From Bradyrhizobium sp. (GTDB taxonomy: Bacteria > Pseudomonadota > Alphaproteobacteria > Rhizobiales > Xanthobacteraceae), in the NCBI RefSeq assembly GCF_030646015.1, contig NZ_JAUSLT010000159.1, positions 1-32,028 on the forward strand: DNA of 32,028 nt, in the 5' to 3' direction. The notes under the pieces were generated by a model, which saw only the letters and a program-made list of their open reading frames with translations, had not been told where the DNA came from and did not search any database. Below are positions 23,697 through 32,028 of the stretch, in pieces. Positions within the stretch are counted from its first letter, which is position 1. Each line of letters begins with the position of its first letter. A program made the translations under genes and the position numbers.

Positions 23697-24992
23697 ATGA
23701 GTGAGAGGCCGCCCATTTCGCCACGTAGCCCGCGCGCCGCGCTGGAGCCCGAGCAGGTTCCGCCGCCGCCGAAGCGGTCCGATCGCGCCCGCAATCCGTT
23801 CGTCATTGTCGGCAACGCCATCATCACCGTCGTGCTGGTGGTGATGATCGGCGGCGCCGCCGCCTACGTCTATGGCAAGCAGTTGATCGAGGCGCCGGGT
23901 CCGCTGAAGGAAGACAAGATCGTCAACATTCCGGCGCGGGCCGGAAAACGGGACATCGCCGATGTGCTGCAGCGCGAAGGCGTGATCGACGTCAGTCCCT
24001 GGGCCTTTATCGGCGGCGTGTTCGCGCTGAAGGCAAGCTCGGAACTGAAGCCAGGCGAATATTCGTTCCAGAAGAACGCCAGCCTGCGCGACGTCATCGG
24101 CACCATCGTCGAAGGCAAGGTCGTGCAGCACGCCGTGACGATTCCGGAAGGGCTGACCTCGGAACAGATCCTCGCCCGCCTGAGCGACAATGATATCTTT
24201 GCCGGCACCGTCCGGGAAATACCGCGCGAAGGCACCTTGCTGCCGGAGACCTATAAATTTCCGCGCGGCACCCCGCGCGACCAGGTGGTCCAGCGCATGC
24301 AACAGGCCCAGAAACGCGTACTGGCGGAAATCTGGGAGCGCCGCAATCCGGAGATTCCGGTCAAGTCGCCGGAGCAACTGGTGACGCTGGCTTCGATCAT
24401 CGAGAAGGAAACCGGCAAGGCGGACGAACGCAGCCGCGTCGCTGCGGTGTTCGTCAACCGGTTGCGGCAGAAAATGAAGCTGCAGTCCGATCCGACCATC
24501 ATCTACGGACTGGTCGGCGGCAAGGGAACGCTGGGCCGGCCGATCAAGCGCTCTGAAATCCAGCAGCCGTCACCCTACAACACCTACGTGGTCGAGGGCC
24601 TCCCGCCCGGACCGATCGCCAATCCCGGGCGCGCCTCGCTGGAGGCCGCGGCCAATCCGGCGCGCACGCGCGATCTGTTCTTCGTCGCTGACGGCACCGG
24701 CGGCCACACCTTTACCGAAACCTACGACCAGCATCAGAAGAACGTCGTCAAGCTGCGCGCGCTGGAAAAGCAGATCCAGAACGACACGGTCGAACCGGCC
24801 GCCGAGGAGGCCCAGCCGGCCGCAGCCGGCGCCCCGGCCGATACCAATCCCACCGCCACGACGACCAGGCCGGTCGCGCCGAAGAAGCCAGTGCGCGCCG
24901 CTCCGCCGGCCGCCCCGGCGACCACGCCGGCCGCTCCGGCCCGGCAGGGCGCGGCGCAATCGACGACGACGCCCCCGGTGGTTCAGCGCTAG
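23697..24992 (+). CDS. mltG: Endolytic peptidoglycan transglycosylase MltG
   Basis: Inner-membrane YceG-fold enzyme that cleaves nascent glycan strands and so terminates their growth. From ATG 23697 it has 431 residues: a Pro/Arg-rich cytoplasmic N-terminus, one membrane helix (about 34-57), a LysM-like region (about 75-140) and the catalytic domain, with Glu236 in LASIIEKETG and the PTIIYGL and PSPYNTYVVEGLPPGPI motifs. A tail of about 75 residues rich in Ala, Pro and Thr follows and is unlikely to be folded. A GTG/ATG-type longer start at 23625 adds 24 residues and is less likely. Next to fab genes in many Rhizobiales. Confidence 0.94.
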   Translation: MSERPPISPRSPRAALEPEQVPPPPKRSDRARNPFVIVGNAIITVVLVVMIGGAAAYVYGKQLIEAPGPLKEDKIVNIPARAGKRDIADVLQREGVIDVSPWAFIGGVFALKASSELKPGEYSFQKNASLRDVIGTIVEGKVVQHAVTIPEGLTSEQILARLSDNDIFAGTVREIPREGTLLPETYKFPRGTPRDQVVQRMQQAQKRVLAEIWERRNPEIPVKSPEQLVTLASIIEKETGKADERSRVAAVFVNRLRQKMKLQSDPTIIYGLVGGKGTLGRPIKRSEIQQPSPYNTYVVEGLPPGPIANPGRASLEAAANPARTRDLFFVADGTGGHTFTETYDQHQKNVVKLRALEKQIQNDTVEPAAEEAQPAAAGAPADTNPTATTTRPVAPKKPVRAAPPAAPATTPAAPARQGAAQSTTTPPVVQR

Positions 24993-25097
24993 CGCCGTTT
25001 CCGCGCCGGAACCGAATTCCACTTTGGCCGAAAACGTTTTAGTGTCGCAGCTCAGGCTTGCGAATCCCGCACGTGCACTCCCGGAGAAATTCAAGCG

Positions 25098-25985
25098 ATG
25101 GCGTTGTCGAGCATGACCGGCTTTGCCCGTAGCCACGGCGCCAGCGGCCCCTACGCGTTCGAATGGGAATTGAAGTCGGTCAACGCCAAGGGGTTCGACC
25201 TGCGCATGCGGTTGCCGCCCGGCTGGGACGAACTCGAGGCGCTGGCCAAGAAGCGCGCCGGCGAGGCGCTGTCGCGCGGCACCGTCTACGCCAATTTGAA
25301 CGTCAAGCGTGCCAACGCGGTCTCGACCATCCGTATCAATGAGGACGTGCTGGCGTCGATCGTCAAGGTGGCGGGCGTGCTCGCCGGCAAGATCGATGCG
25401 GTGGCGCCGAGCATCGACGGGCTGTTGTCGATCAAGGGCGTCATCGAGGTGGTCGAGCCCGAAAGCAACGAAGTCGAGGACAAGGCCGCGAAGGCCGCTG
25501 CCGCCGTCGCGTTCGAGCAGGCGCTGACCGACCTTGTCGAGATGCGGTGCCGTGAGGGCGTGACGCTCGGACAGATCCTGTCGCAGCGGATGGATGAGAT
25601 CGAGCGCCTGGCCAAAAAGGCCGAGGCCGCGCCCGGCCGCAAGCCCGAGGCGATCAAGGCCCGGCTCGCCGAGCAGATCGCGGCGTTGCTCGATACTTCC
25701 GACCGCTTCGATCCCGACCGGCTCAATCAGGAAGCGATCATGATCGCAGCCAAGGCCGATATTCGCGAGGAACTCGACCGCATCGCCTCGCATATCTCGC
25801 AGGCCCGCGAGATGATCGGCAAGGGCGGACCGGTCGGACGACGGCTCGATTTTCTGGCGCAGGAATTCAACCGCGAGGTCAATACCTGCTGCTCCAAGTC
25901 GAACGATCTCGAATTGACCAATACCGGCCTCGAGATGAAGAACGTGGTCGAGCAATTCCGCGAACAGGTTCAGAACCTGGAGTGA
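25098..25985 (+). CDS. yicC: YicC family endoribonuclease
   Basis: A 295-residue protein opening MALSSMTGFARSHG, the YicC signature, with the N-terminal YicC-like domain (about 1-155: KSVNAKGFDLRMRLP) and the C-terminal DUF1732 domain (about 210-295: GKGGPVGRRLDFLAQEFNREVNTCCSKS). E. coli YicC is reported to be an RNase. It sits directly before gmk, a widespread arrangement; its stop overlaps a possible GTG of gmk and lies 2 bp before the gmk ATG, implying translational coupling. ATG at 25098 is preceded by GGAG at about 11 nt. Confidence 0.95.
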   Translation: MALSSMTGFARSHGASGPYAFEWELKSVNAKGFDLRMRLPPGWDELEALAKKRAGEALSRGTVYANLNVKRANAVSTIRINEDVLASIVKVAGVLAGKIDAVAPSIDGLLSIKGVIEVVEPESNEVEDKAAKAAAAVAFEQALTDLVEMRCREGVTLGQILSQRMDEIERLAKKAEAAPGRKPEAIKARLAEQIAALLDTSDRFDPDRLNQEAIMIAAKADIREELDRIASHISQAREMIGKGGPVGRRLDFLAQEFNREVNTCCSKSNDLELTNTGLEMKNVVEQFREQVQNLE

Positions 25986-25987
25986 TC

Positions 25988-26647
25988 ATGACGGCTGGCG
26001 GCCACAGCTTCGACGGCGTCGAGCGGCGCGGACTGATGTTCGTGCTGTCGTCGCCGTCGGGCGCCGGCAAGACCACATTGTCGCGCATGCTGCTCGAAAA
26101 AGTATCCGGGCTGCAAATGTCGGTTTCGGCCACCACCCGGCCGATGCGGCCCGGCGAAGTCGAAGGCCGCGATTATCTGTTCGTCGACAGGCCGGGATTC
26201 GAACGGATGGTAGAACAGAACGAATTGCTCGAATGGGCCACCGTGTTCGACAATCGCTACGGCACGCCGCGCGCGCCGGTCGAAGCCGCGTTGGCGTCAG
26301 GACGCGATGTGCTGTTCGACATCGACTGGCAGGGCACCCAGCAATTGCGGGACGGTGCCGGTGCGGACGTCGTCAGCGTGTTCATCCTGCCGCCCTCGGC
26401 CTCGGACCTCGAGAAGCGGCTCCAGACCCGTGCGCAGGATTCGGCCGAGGTCATCCGCGGCCGTATGGACCGTGCCAGTCATGAACTCAGCCACTGGGCC
26501 GAGTATGATTACATCGTCATCAATCACGAGGTGAATGAAGCCTTCGCGGAGGTGCAGTCGATCCTCAAGGCCGAGCGGCTCAAGCGGGCGCGGCGAGTCG
26601 GCCTGACCCAGTTCGTACGCGCTTTGCAGCAGCAACTCGAAAAATAG
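25988..26647 (+). CDS. gmk: Guanylate kinase
   Basis: Phosphorylates GMP to GDP for nucleotide pools and (p)ppGpp. From ATG 25988 it has 219 residues with P-loop SGAGKT at 24-29, the GMP-binding segment ATTRPMRPGEVEGRDYLF, GTPRAPVEAAL and the lid-containing C-terminal helix region. GGAG lies 5 nt upstream of the ATG. A GTG at 25982 would add two residues and overlap the yicC stop. It is the last gene of the plus-strand run, converging on the 26658-27647 gene with a gap of 10 bp. Confidence 0.97.
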   Translation: MTAGGHSFDGVERRGLMFVLSSPSGAGKTTLSRMLLEKVSGLQMSVSATTRPMRPGEVEGRDYLFVDRPGFERMVEQNELLEWATVFDNRYGTPRAPVEAALASGRDVLFDIDWQGTQQLRDGAGADVVSVFILPPSASDLEKRLQTRAQDSAEVIRGRMDRASHELSHWAEYDYIVINHEVNEAFAEVQSILKAERLKRARRVGLTQFVRALQQQLEK

Positions 26648-26657
26648 CTTCGGGCGG

Positions 26658-27647
26658 TCAGGTCGCGGCCCTTCGCGGCAGCCGCGAGAGCATTTGCGCG
26701 ATTCCTTCCTCTGCATCGTCAGCCGCGCGCGGCTCGCGGGGAAGGCTACCCTGTGGCAGCAGGCCGGGTTCCTGAATCGATCGGGCGGCGCGCGCCTCAT
26801 CCGATAGCGACGGCCGGTCGGTCCGCACCGAATCCCAGTTCACGCGCCGGTCGACGCGAATGTTGCTCCGTCGCCGGCTGAGCCTGAAAATCGCGCTCGC
26901 CAGCAGGCCCGCAAGCGCCAGTGCGCCAAGGATGGCGATGAGAAGCATCTGGACCGAGCCGGCTGGTTTTTCGGTCGACAATGCGTCCGCTGCGGCAAGT
27001 GGGAGCGCGGCGGCCGGTGACGCGGCCTTCGCTGGCGCGGCCGTGGAAGGCGTTGGCGCGGCCCTGGAAGCCGTGGGCGCAGCCCCGGGATTTGCCGGCG
27101 CGGAATTGGGCGGTTCGGGGCTGGCCTGTGTGCTGCTGCCCGCCAGTTCCCCCCAACGCGAAGCGACGATCGATCTCTGGGCGCTGGCATTGTCTGCGTT
27201 TGCACGCGGGTCGTTGTCCGGGTTGATCGCACCGGCGACCGTGGCCAGCGGGCGCGGCGCAGTGAAAACGCTGGTTTCCTGCTCGACGCGCGATTGCGGC
27301 AACGGCAGTTCGGCGCGCGCGTTGGCGATCGAAGACGGCGTATTGGCGCTGCCCGGCGGCGAAGCGGAATTGGCCGCCGGCGGCGAAGTTTCCGGCGCGG
27401 CCCGCGCGATTTTTTCCGCTTTTTTTTCCGTGATTTTTTCCTTGGCGTCGCCGATGTACCAGCAGGCGCGCTTGGTGGAGCGGTCGACGCGATAATACCA
27501 ATGACCGCCCGCGGGCGGCGCGCCTTTCGGTCCGGAGAGACATTTTTCGGCCTCGGCCGGCGCGCCATGCGATGCGGTGATGAGCGGCGCACAAGCGAGC
27601 AGGGTGGTGAAAATGGCGGACACGAATTTTGCGGTTCGACTGGACAT
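26658..27647 (-). CDS. Exported/membrane-anchored hypothetical protein
   Basis: From ATG 27647 the protein is 329 residues: signal peptide (about 1-27, cleaved near ASHGAP), a small conserved segment GGHWYYRVDRSTKRACWY (about residues 46-63) with two cysteines nearby, a long disordered middle rich in Ala, Pro and Ser (about 80-225), one membrane helix (about 232-255, MLLIAILGALALAGLL), and a charged C-terminal tail. The HWYYRxDR segment recurs in alphaproteobacterial secreted proteins, from memory. GGAG lies 6 nt before this ATG; the upstream ATG at 27653 has no spacing. The coding strand has an A8 run near 27431-27438. Topology: N-terminus outside, tail in the cytoplasm. Function unknown. 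Confidence 0.75.
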   Translation of the reverse strand: MSSRTAKFVSAIFTTLLACAPLITASHGAPAEAEKCLSGPKGAPPAGGHWYYRVDRSTKRACWYIGDAKEKITEKKAEKIARAAPETSPPAANSASPPGSANTPSSIANARAELPLPQSRVEQETSVFTAPRPLATVAGAINPDNDPRANADNASAQRSIVASRWGELAGSSTQASPEPPNSAPANPGAAPTASRAAPTPSTAAPAKAASPAAALPLAAADALSTEKPAGSVQMLLIAILGALALAGLLASAIFRLSRRRSNIRVDRRVNWDSVRTDRPSLSDEARAARSIQEPGLLPQGSLPREPRAADDAEEGIAQMLSRLPRRAAT

Positions 27648-27742
27648 TTTCATCTCCGGGGATGATACGCGACGCTTCACGCCACCTATGTCGGCAAAGA
27701 CTTGGGTCGCAATGAGCCGCAATTCCGGAGGGGATAGGGCTT

Positions 27743-27782
27743 AATTTAGGCTCGGATATTCAGCCTCGGCGCGGGCTAAATT
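27743..27782. repeat. Inverted repeat between two exported-protein genes
   Basis: AATTTAG (27743-27749) and CTAAATT (27776-27782) are perfect 7-bp inverted arms enclosing a second short pair (GGCT, AGCC). It could end transcription of the gene at 27795-28325, but the stem is AT-rich and weak. Confidence 0.3.
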
Positions 27783-27794
27783 GATCGAGTCTGG

Positions 27795-28325
27795 CTACTG
27801 TTTCGACGCCGTCCATCGTCCGGTACAACCGTCGGATCGCCTGAACGTCCCGGAGCCGCTGCGGCCCGAGAAGCGGCCCGAGCTGTTCCAGCTCACGCCG
27901 GAGGCGGACCCGCCCGACGTCGTCGAGCCATTTGGACTGACCTGGCCGGAACTGAGTTCTCCCGAAAGCCTGCCGCTGCTGATGATAAATCTCTCGGTCG
28001 CGGCGCCGCAGGTCGTACCCACGGAATGGGCCACCCACGCTCCGTCGAAATTGCCGCCACCGCCAGCGCTGCCAGCACCACCACCACTTTTTCGTGCGGC
28101 GCGGCGCGGTTCGCCGGCTTCGGGCTTGCTTCGCCGCACCGGCTTTTCAGTCTCGACCGACCGCGGCGCCTGCCGTGAACCGGACACCGACTTTTCGTCG
28201 TTGCCGATGCTGCCACCGGCGCTGCCGGATTGCGCGAGCGCGGTGGCGGGGCCGATCGCGACGGCGAGGGCGCAGAGAAGGGCAATCCTGGTCGGGCGTC
28301 GAAGGGGGTTTGGCATCAGCATCAT
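27795..28325 (-). CDS. Secreted hypothetical protein, Gly/Ser-rich
   Basis: About 176 residues: signal peptide (hydrophobic core ALLCALAVAIGPATA, cleavage near ALAQ), a disordered basic linker (about 35-90), then a short C-terminal domain beginning FDGAWVAHSVG with two cysteines (TTCGAA and DGCTGRW) that could form a disulfide, and repeated Gly/Ser motifs such as GRFSGRSGSGTF that resemble beta-hairpin repeats. Start is uncertain among ATGs at 28325, 28322 and 28316 and a TTG at 28331. It begins 15-22 bp after the caspase-like gene and is probably co-transcribed with it. Unrecognised; a periplasmic partner or substrate of the caspase-like protein is an idea only. Confidence 0.7.
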   Translation of the reverse strand: MMLMPNPLRRPTRIALLCALAVAIGPATALAQSGSAGGSIGNDEKSVSGSRQAPRSVETEKPVRRSKPEAGEPRRAARKSGGGAGSAGGGGNFDGAWVAHSVGTTCGAATERFIISSGRLSGELSSGQVSPNGSTTSGGSASGVSWNSSGRFSGRSGSGTFRRSDGCTGRWTASKQ

Positions 28326-28346
28326 TTCCAATGAATCAGAGTGTAT

Positions 28347-29687
28347 TCAGCGGCCGGAGCCGTCCGCACACGCCGCCCCGATAATCCGGCAAGACTTGCC
28401 AGTCTTGCCGCACTCGTCAAGCGCCGCGTCCCTGGCCCGCTGGACGGTATCCCGCGCCACCAGCGACCATGATTTTCCTGAAATCGCGAAGGCTCCGCAC
28501 CGCGTTCCGTAAAAACTCAACTCAACCGGACATTTGCTTGTACCGCAGTTCGAGCGCGCATCATCGACAGCGGCCCGTCGCGATGCGTGATTCCAGGAGA
28601 TGCCCCATTTGTCGCTGTCGGGACCATAGACGATCGACCCCCACGGCTTCAGGTCTTCCATTTTTCGCAACCGCGTCAGCATGCCCTCGGTGGCTTCGCC
28701 TGTTGGCGTCATGCTGCTCTTTTCCTGAAACCTGGCGATCGCGAGCTTCATGCCGTTCTTGCTGTCGAGCGGCTCCGGATCGAAGTTGCGTTCATAGAGC
28801 CGGTCGCTCAGTTCCCGCAGCAGCGCGGCATCCTTGATCGGGATCCGGTCTGGATCCGGGCGCAGTGTATCGGACAGCCGGGGCGGCGCCACGGCCGCCT
28901 GCGGCGAGGCCGGTGCCACGAAATAGAAGGTGCCGTCGATCGGCGACGACGACACCCAGGGCTGTTGCGATCCGCCCGTCGCCCGCTTCACGGCGAGGCC
29001 GACCTGGTTGAAGGTCTGGAAGATGTCGAGCCCGGCCAGCCGAATGGTCGCCGCCAGCGCCTTGGTATAGGGGCTGTGGCCGTCGCTGCCGTCCTGGGCC
29101 ACGCTGCCGGGCTGGGTCGCGTAGGAGATCAGGGTGCCCTCCGGCGCCCGCATTTGGGCGAGACCGCCATCGGACGCGCGCAATCCGCGGGCGCCGAACG
29201 GATTGTTACGGCAGGCATCGAGGATCACCATGTTGAGCCGCGTGCCGGAACCCTGCATCTGGCGCAGCACGAGATTGACGTCCACCATCTGGAAGTCGAC
29301 GTCGGCCTCACGGGTCGGGTTGGCGCCGACCGGCACCAGAAAATTCGAGCCGCTGACCTGCACGCCGTGACCGGCATAGTAGAACAGCGCCACGTCGGCG
29401 CCCTGGATTTGCCGGCCAAAGTTCTGCACGGCGGTATCGAGCGATGGCTTGTCGAGGTCGAGCTGGGCGCGGCCACCGATCAGCGCGAAGCCAAGGCCCG
29501 ACAGCGTGTCGGCCATCAGCGTTGCGTCGTTCTTGGGATTATCGAGCCGCGTGATGTTCTGGTAAGCGGAATTGCCGACCACCAGCGCGATGCGTTTCTC
29601 TGCCGCGGCGGGGCCGGCAACAATCGCCAGCAGCAGCGCACTCAGCGCCGCAAGTCCCAGACGTCCGCAATTGGCCGGCCGGCGCAT
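28347..29687 (-). CDS. Secreted caspase-like (peptidase C14) protein with DUF4189-like C-terminus
   Basis: A 446-residue protein: signal peptide (about 1-29, cleaved after PAAA), then a caspase/metacaspase-type domain (about 30-255) with KRIALVVGNSAYQN and LDNPKNDA, the catalytic His107 in YYAGHGVQ and Cys159 in ILDACRNNPF. A helical segment follows (about 300-340: AIARFQEKSSMTPTGEATEGML) that resembles a peptidoglycan-binding fold. The C-terminal part (about 350-445, WGSIVYGPDSDKWGISWN, with cysteines at regular places) looks like a DUF4189 domain. Both catalytic residues are intact, so it should be an active periplasmic cysteine protease; substrate unknown. Downstream is a secreted Gly/Ser-rich protein, likely same operon. 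Domain names for the last two parts are tentative. Confidence 0.88.
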   Translation of the reverse strand: MRRPANCGRLGLAALSALLLAIVAGPAAAEKRIALVVGNSAYQNITRLDNPKNDATLMADTLSGLGFALIGGRAQLDLDKPSLDTAVQNFGRQIQGADVALFYYAGHGVQVSGSNFLVPVGANPTREADVDFQMVDVNLVLRQMQGSGTRLNMVILDACRNNPFGARGLRASDGGLAQMRAPEGTLISYATQPGSVAQDGSDGHSPYTKALAATIRLAGLDIFQTFNQVGLAVKRATGGSQQPWVSSSPIDGTFYFVAPASPQAAVAPPRLSDTLRPDPDRIPIKDAALLRELSDRLYERNFDPEPLDSKNGMKLAIARFQEKSSMTPTGEATEGMLTRLRKMEDLKPWGSIVYGPDSDKWGISWNHASRRAAVDDARSNCGTSKCPVELSFYGTRCGAFAISGKSWSLVARDTVQRARDAALDECGKTGKSCRIIGAACADGSGR

Positions 29688-29767
29688 CCCCGATGCATCC
29701 CCAAATATAATAGGAGCAGACTAGCACCCGCCGGGCACCGCGAGAAGCGCTGCCCGGCAAGACCGCA

Positions 29768-30826
29768 TCAATTCTTCAGCACGATGCGCCCGACGACCTT
29801 GCCGGCCCGCAACTCGTCGATCCATTTCTGGACCTCGCCCATCGGCTCTTCCTTCATCGGCGTGGGCTTGATCTTGCCGGCACGGGCCAGCGCCATCAAT
29901 TCCTGAGCCTCGGCCAGCGTTCCGACCATGAAGCCCTCGATGGTCATGCGCTTGTAGATCCACTGCACCATCGGCAGGCTGAAATTGCCGCCCATCAATC
30001 CGGAGACCACGATCTTGCCGCCGCGTGCCACCGCGGCAACCGCAAAGGCCATCGATTTTTCGTTGCCGGCGAAATCCACCACCGCGTCAAAACCGCCCTC
30101 GGTTTCCTTGAGGATGCGTTTGGCGATGTCGGCCTCGGAAGGATCGTAGGCGACCGCGGCACCGTTCTTCAGCGCGGTTTCGCGCGCAGCAGTACTCAGG
30201 TCCGCCACCGAAATCGGTTGCTTGAACATCGCCTGCGCGAACGACAACCCCATCATGCCGACGCCGCCGAGGCCGATCAGCAGCAAATTGCGTTGCCTGG
30301 GGCGGTCGACCAGCCGCTTCAGCGCGCCATAGGCGGTGACGCCGGAGCACATCAGGGTCGCGGCCTGATTGACCGGCAGCGGATCGTAATCCAGCAGATA
30401 TTTGGCGTCGGGCACCAGCACGTGGCTGGCGAAACCGCCGTCGATGGAAACGCCGAGAAAGCGCTGGTTGGCGCAGAGATTTTCATCGCCATTGAGACAG
30501 TCGCGGCACTGGCCACAGCCGATCCAGGGGAAGACGGCTACCTTTTTTCCGATCAGGTCCTTCGAGACATCGGCACCTGTTTCCTCGACCACGCCGGCGA
30601 TCTCGTGTCCCAGCGTGAACGGCAGCGTCATGCCGCGCGTGGTGTCGAGCTTCTTGCCGCCGCCGAGGTCGGCATAACCGTCCTGGATATGCAGATCGGA
30701 ATGGCACAGCCCGCAGCGCTCGATGCGGACCAGCACTTCTTTGCCCTGCGGCTTCGGCGTATCGACGATGGTTTCGCATAGCGGCGCATCGAATTTGACC
30801 AATGACTGGCGTTTCATCAGCGCCAT
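29768..30826 (-). CDS. Zinc-dependent alcohol dehydrogenase
   Basis: Medium-chain dehydrogenase of 352 residues. Catalytic zinc ligands: Cys41 and His42 in CGLCHSDLH, the GHE motif (His74, Glu75) and a third Cys in TLMCSGVTAYGAL. The structural zinc set is Cys104, Cys107, Cys110 and Cys118. NAD(P) binding is by GLGGVGMMG (about 190). The sequence is closest in style to the AdhP/ADH1-like class; substrate cannot be specified. ATG at 30826 has AGGGAGAG about 7 nt upstream. Upstream in-frame codons run back into rsmA, so the longer start is rejected. Gap to the rsmA stop is 29 bp. Confidence 0.94.
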   Translation of the reverse strand: MALMKRQSLVKFDAPLCETIVDTPKPQGKEVLVRIERCGLCHSDLHIQDGYADLGGGKKLDTTRGMTLPFTLGHEIAGVVEETGADVSKDLIGKKVAVFPWIGCGQCRDCLNGDENLCANQRFLGVSIDGGFASHVLVPDAKYLLDYDPLPVNQAATLMCSGVTAYGALKRLVDRPRQRNLLLIGLGGVGMMGLSFAQAMFKQPISVADLSTAARETALKNGAAVAYDPSEADIAKRILKETEGGFDAVVDFAGNEKSMAFAVAAVARGGKIVVSGLMGGNFSLPMVQWIYKRMTIEGFMVGTLAEAQELMALARAGKIKPTPMKEEPMGEVQKWIDELRAGKVVGRIVLKN

Positions 30827-30855
30827 GGCGTTTCTCTCCCTTGGAACGGTTTTGC

Positions 30856-31716
30856 TCAGGACGGTTTTGTCGGGCGTATATTTATCAATTCGCGGGCCAT
30901 GGCAACAAAGCCGGAGACCGCGACGGTTTCGGCGCGCCGGGTCAGATCGACCCCGGCTGCGGCGGCCAGAATGGCCGGATCGACACCTAGGGATTTGAGG
31001 CTTTGCCGCAGCATTTTTCGCCGCTGGCCGAATGCCGCCGCCGCCACCTGCTCGAGCGCCCGGCGGTCGCACGCTTCCGGCGACTGGCGCGGCACCAGCC
31101 GCACCACCGATGAGGTCACCTTGGGCTGCGGCACGAATGCCGCCGGTGAAATGTCGAACAGGATCCTGGTCTCGGCGCGCCAGTTCGCGAGCACCGCGAG
31201 CCGTCCATAGGCCTCGTCGTTCTCGCGCGCGACGATGCGCTCGGCCACCTCGCGCTGGAACATCAGCACCATCATGTCGTACCAGGGCGGCCACGGCTCG
31301 ACCGACAGCCAGTCGATCAGGAGCGGGGTCGCGATGTTGTAGGGCAGGTTGGCGACGATTTTCGCTCTCTCGCCACCGAGCAATGGCCGTGGATCGAACG
31401 TCTGCGCATCGGCGCAGATGATCTCCAGCCGTCCCGGATAGCGCCTGGAAATCTCTTCGAGCGGCGCCAGCGCGCGCTCGTCGCGCTCCACCGCGATGAC
31501 GCGCCGCGCGCCCAGCGCCAGCAGCGCGCGCGTCAGCCCGCCGGGGCCGGGGCCGATCTCGACGACCGTCGCGTCTTCCAGCGGGCCCGCCGCGCGCGCG
31601 ATCCGCGCGGTGAGGTTGAGGTCGAGCAGGAAATTCTGTCCGAGCGATTTGCGGGCCGAGAGGTCATGCTGACGAATGACGTCGCGGAGCGGCGGCAGGT
31701 CGTCGATGCCGCTCAT
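30856..31716 (-). CDS. rsmA: 16S rRNA dimethyladenosine transferase RsmA (KsgA)
   Basis: Dimethylates the two adjacent adenosines at the 3' end of 16S rRNA in late 30S assembly. The 286-residue protein has the KSLGQNFLLD segment (23-32), SAM motif EIGPGPG (53-59), the acidic loop AVERDE (75-80), and catalytic motif IV NLPYN (123-127). Start ATG 31716 overlaps the pdxA stop as ATGA, giving translational coupling with pdxA, a classic pairing in Proteobacteria. Confidence 0.97.
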   Translation of the reverse strand: MSGIDDLPPLRDVIRQHDLSARKSLGQNFLLDLNLTARIARAAGPLEDATVVEIGPGPGGLTRALLALGARRVIAVERDERALAPLEEISRRYPGRLEIICADAQTFDPRPLLGGERAKIVANLPYNIATPLLIDWLSVEPWPPWYDMMVLMFQREVAERIVARENDEAYGRLAVLANWRAETRILFDISPAAFVPQPKVTSSVVRLVPRQSPEACDRRALEQVAAAAFGQRRKMLRQSLKSLGVDPAILAAAAGVDLTRRAETVAVSGFVAMARELINIRPTKPS

Positions 31717-32028
31717 GCCGGCCGCGCCGCCGCCATGCGGGCGGCCAGCCGCAGCGCCGCGATCAGGCTCGACGGATTGGCGCGGCCGCTGCCGGCAATG
31801 TCGAACGCCGTGCCATGGTCCGGCGAGGTGCGGATGAACGGCAGTCCCAGCGTGACGTTGACCGCGTCCTCGAAGGCAAGCGTCTTGATCGGGATCAGTG
31901 CCTGATCGTGATACATGCAGATGGCGCAGTCATAGCAATTGCGCGCGGCGGCGTGGAACATGGTATCGGCCGTCAAGGGGCCGCGGACATCGACGCCTTC
32001 ATTGCGCAGGATTTCGATCGCAGGCGCC
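31713..32028 (-). CDS. pdxA: 4-hydroxythreonine-4-phosphate dehydrogenase, C-terminal part
   Basis: NAD-dependent enzyme of the DXP-dependent vitamin B6 pathway, with a metal-bound active site. Only the last 104 codons are in the window; the gene runs off the right edge. Diagnostic blocks are MYHDQALIPIKTL (with the metal-binding His of the family), NVTLGLPFIRTSPDHGTAFDIAG and GRANPSSLIAALRL near the C-terminus. It overlaps rsmA by 4 bp (ATGA), so they are co-transcribed. Confidence 0.95.
   Translation of the reverse strand, partial: APAIEILRNEGVDVRGPLTADTMFHAAARNCYDCAICMYHDQALIPIKTLAFEDAVNVTLGLPFIRTSPDHGTAFDIAGSGRANPSSLIAALRLAARMAAARPA

Noticed and set aside
26797..27594. Alternative frames (250-265 codons) over the exported hypothetical protein
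   Set aside because: Arg/Pro-rich without features; the chosen frame has a signal peptide, a conserved HWYYRVDR segment and a membrane helix.

Overview
The window reads as chromosome of a high-GC alphaproteobacterium, most likely Bradyrhizobium, Rhodopseudomonas or a close relative. The basis is protein style and gene order: rpsF-rpsR-DUF2232-rplI and dnaB-alr around one locus, fabD-fabG-acpP-fabF-mltG-yicC-gmk in a row, pdxA-rsmA, and radA-cvpA-purF. Genus is an inference; no rRNA or tRNA gene is visible in the window.

Left part (1-13.4 kb), mostly minus strand: dnaB and alr (replicative helicase, D-alanine supply), then exonuclease III broken by a 10-bp tandem duplication, a NIPSNAP protein, a TauE/SafE transporter, a class III nucleotide cyclase, a CNNM/CorC membrane protein, a two-gene lower-GC island (three-Cys-motif protein plus its partner TcmP, convergent and overlapping), then radA, cvpA and the start of purF. 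In many alphaproteobacteria alr, radA, cvpA and purF lie close together, so the 9.8-2.9 kb block looks like inserted accessory material. A REP-like inverted repeat lies between the TauE and NIPSNAP genes.

Middle (13.4-19.5 kb): cyclopropane fatty acid synthase, a divergent exported CXXCH protein with a long low-complexity tail, a TetR regulator with a palindromic candidate operator and a hot-dog thioesterase behind it, then the ribosomal operon rpsF-rpsR-DUF2232-rplI on the minus strand, with a good sigma-70-like promoter, a leader of about 190 nt, an intercistronic hairpin and a hairpin at its 3' end.

Right part (19.9-26.6 kb), plus strand: fatty acid synthesis core (fabD, fabG, acpP, fabF), then mltG (glycan chain termination), yicC and gmk. 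From 26.7 kb the strand switches: two exported proteins of unknown function, a secreted caspase-like protein with a C-terminal DUF4189-like domain, a zinc alcohol dehydrogenase, rsmA and the 3' end of pdxA, the last two overlapping by 4 bp.

The parts most worth attention are the tcm/tcmP island, the exported caspase-like gene with its secreted neighbour, and the frameshifted exonuclease gene. Their functions are not established by sequence alone.
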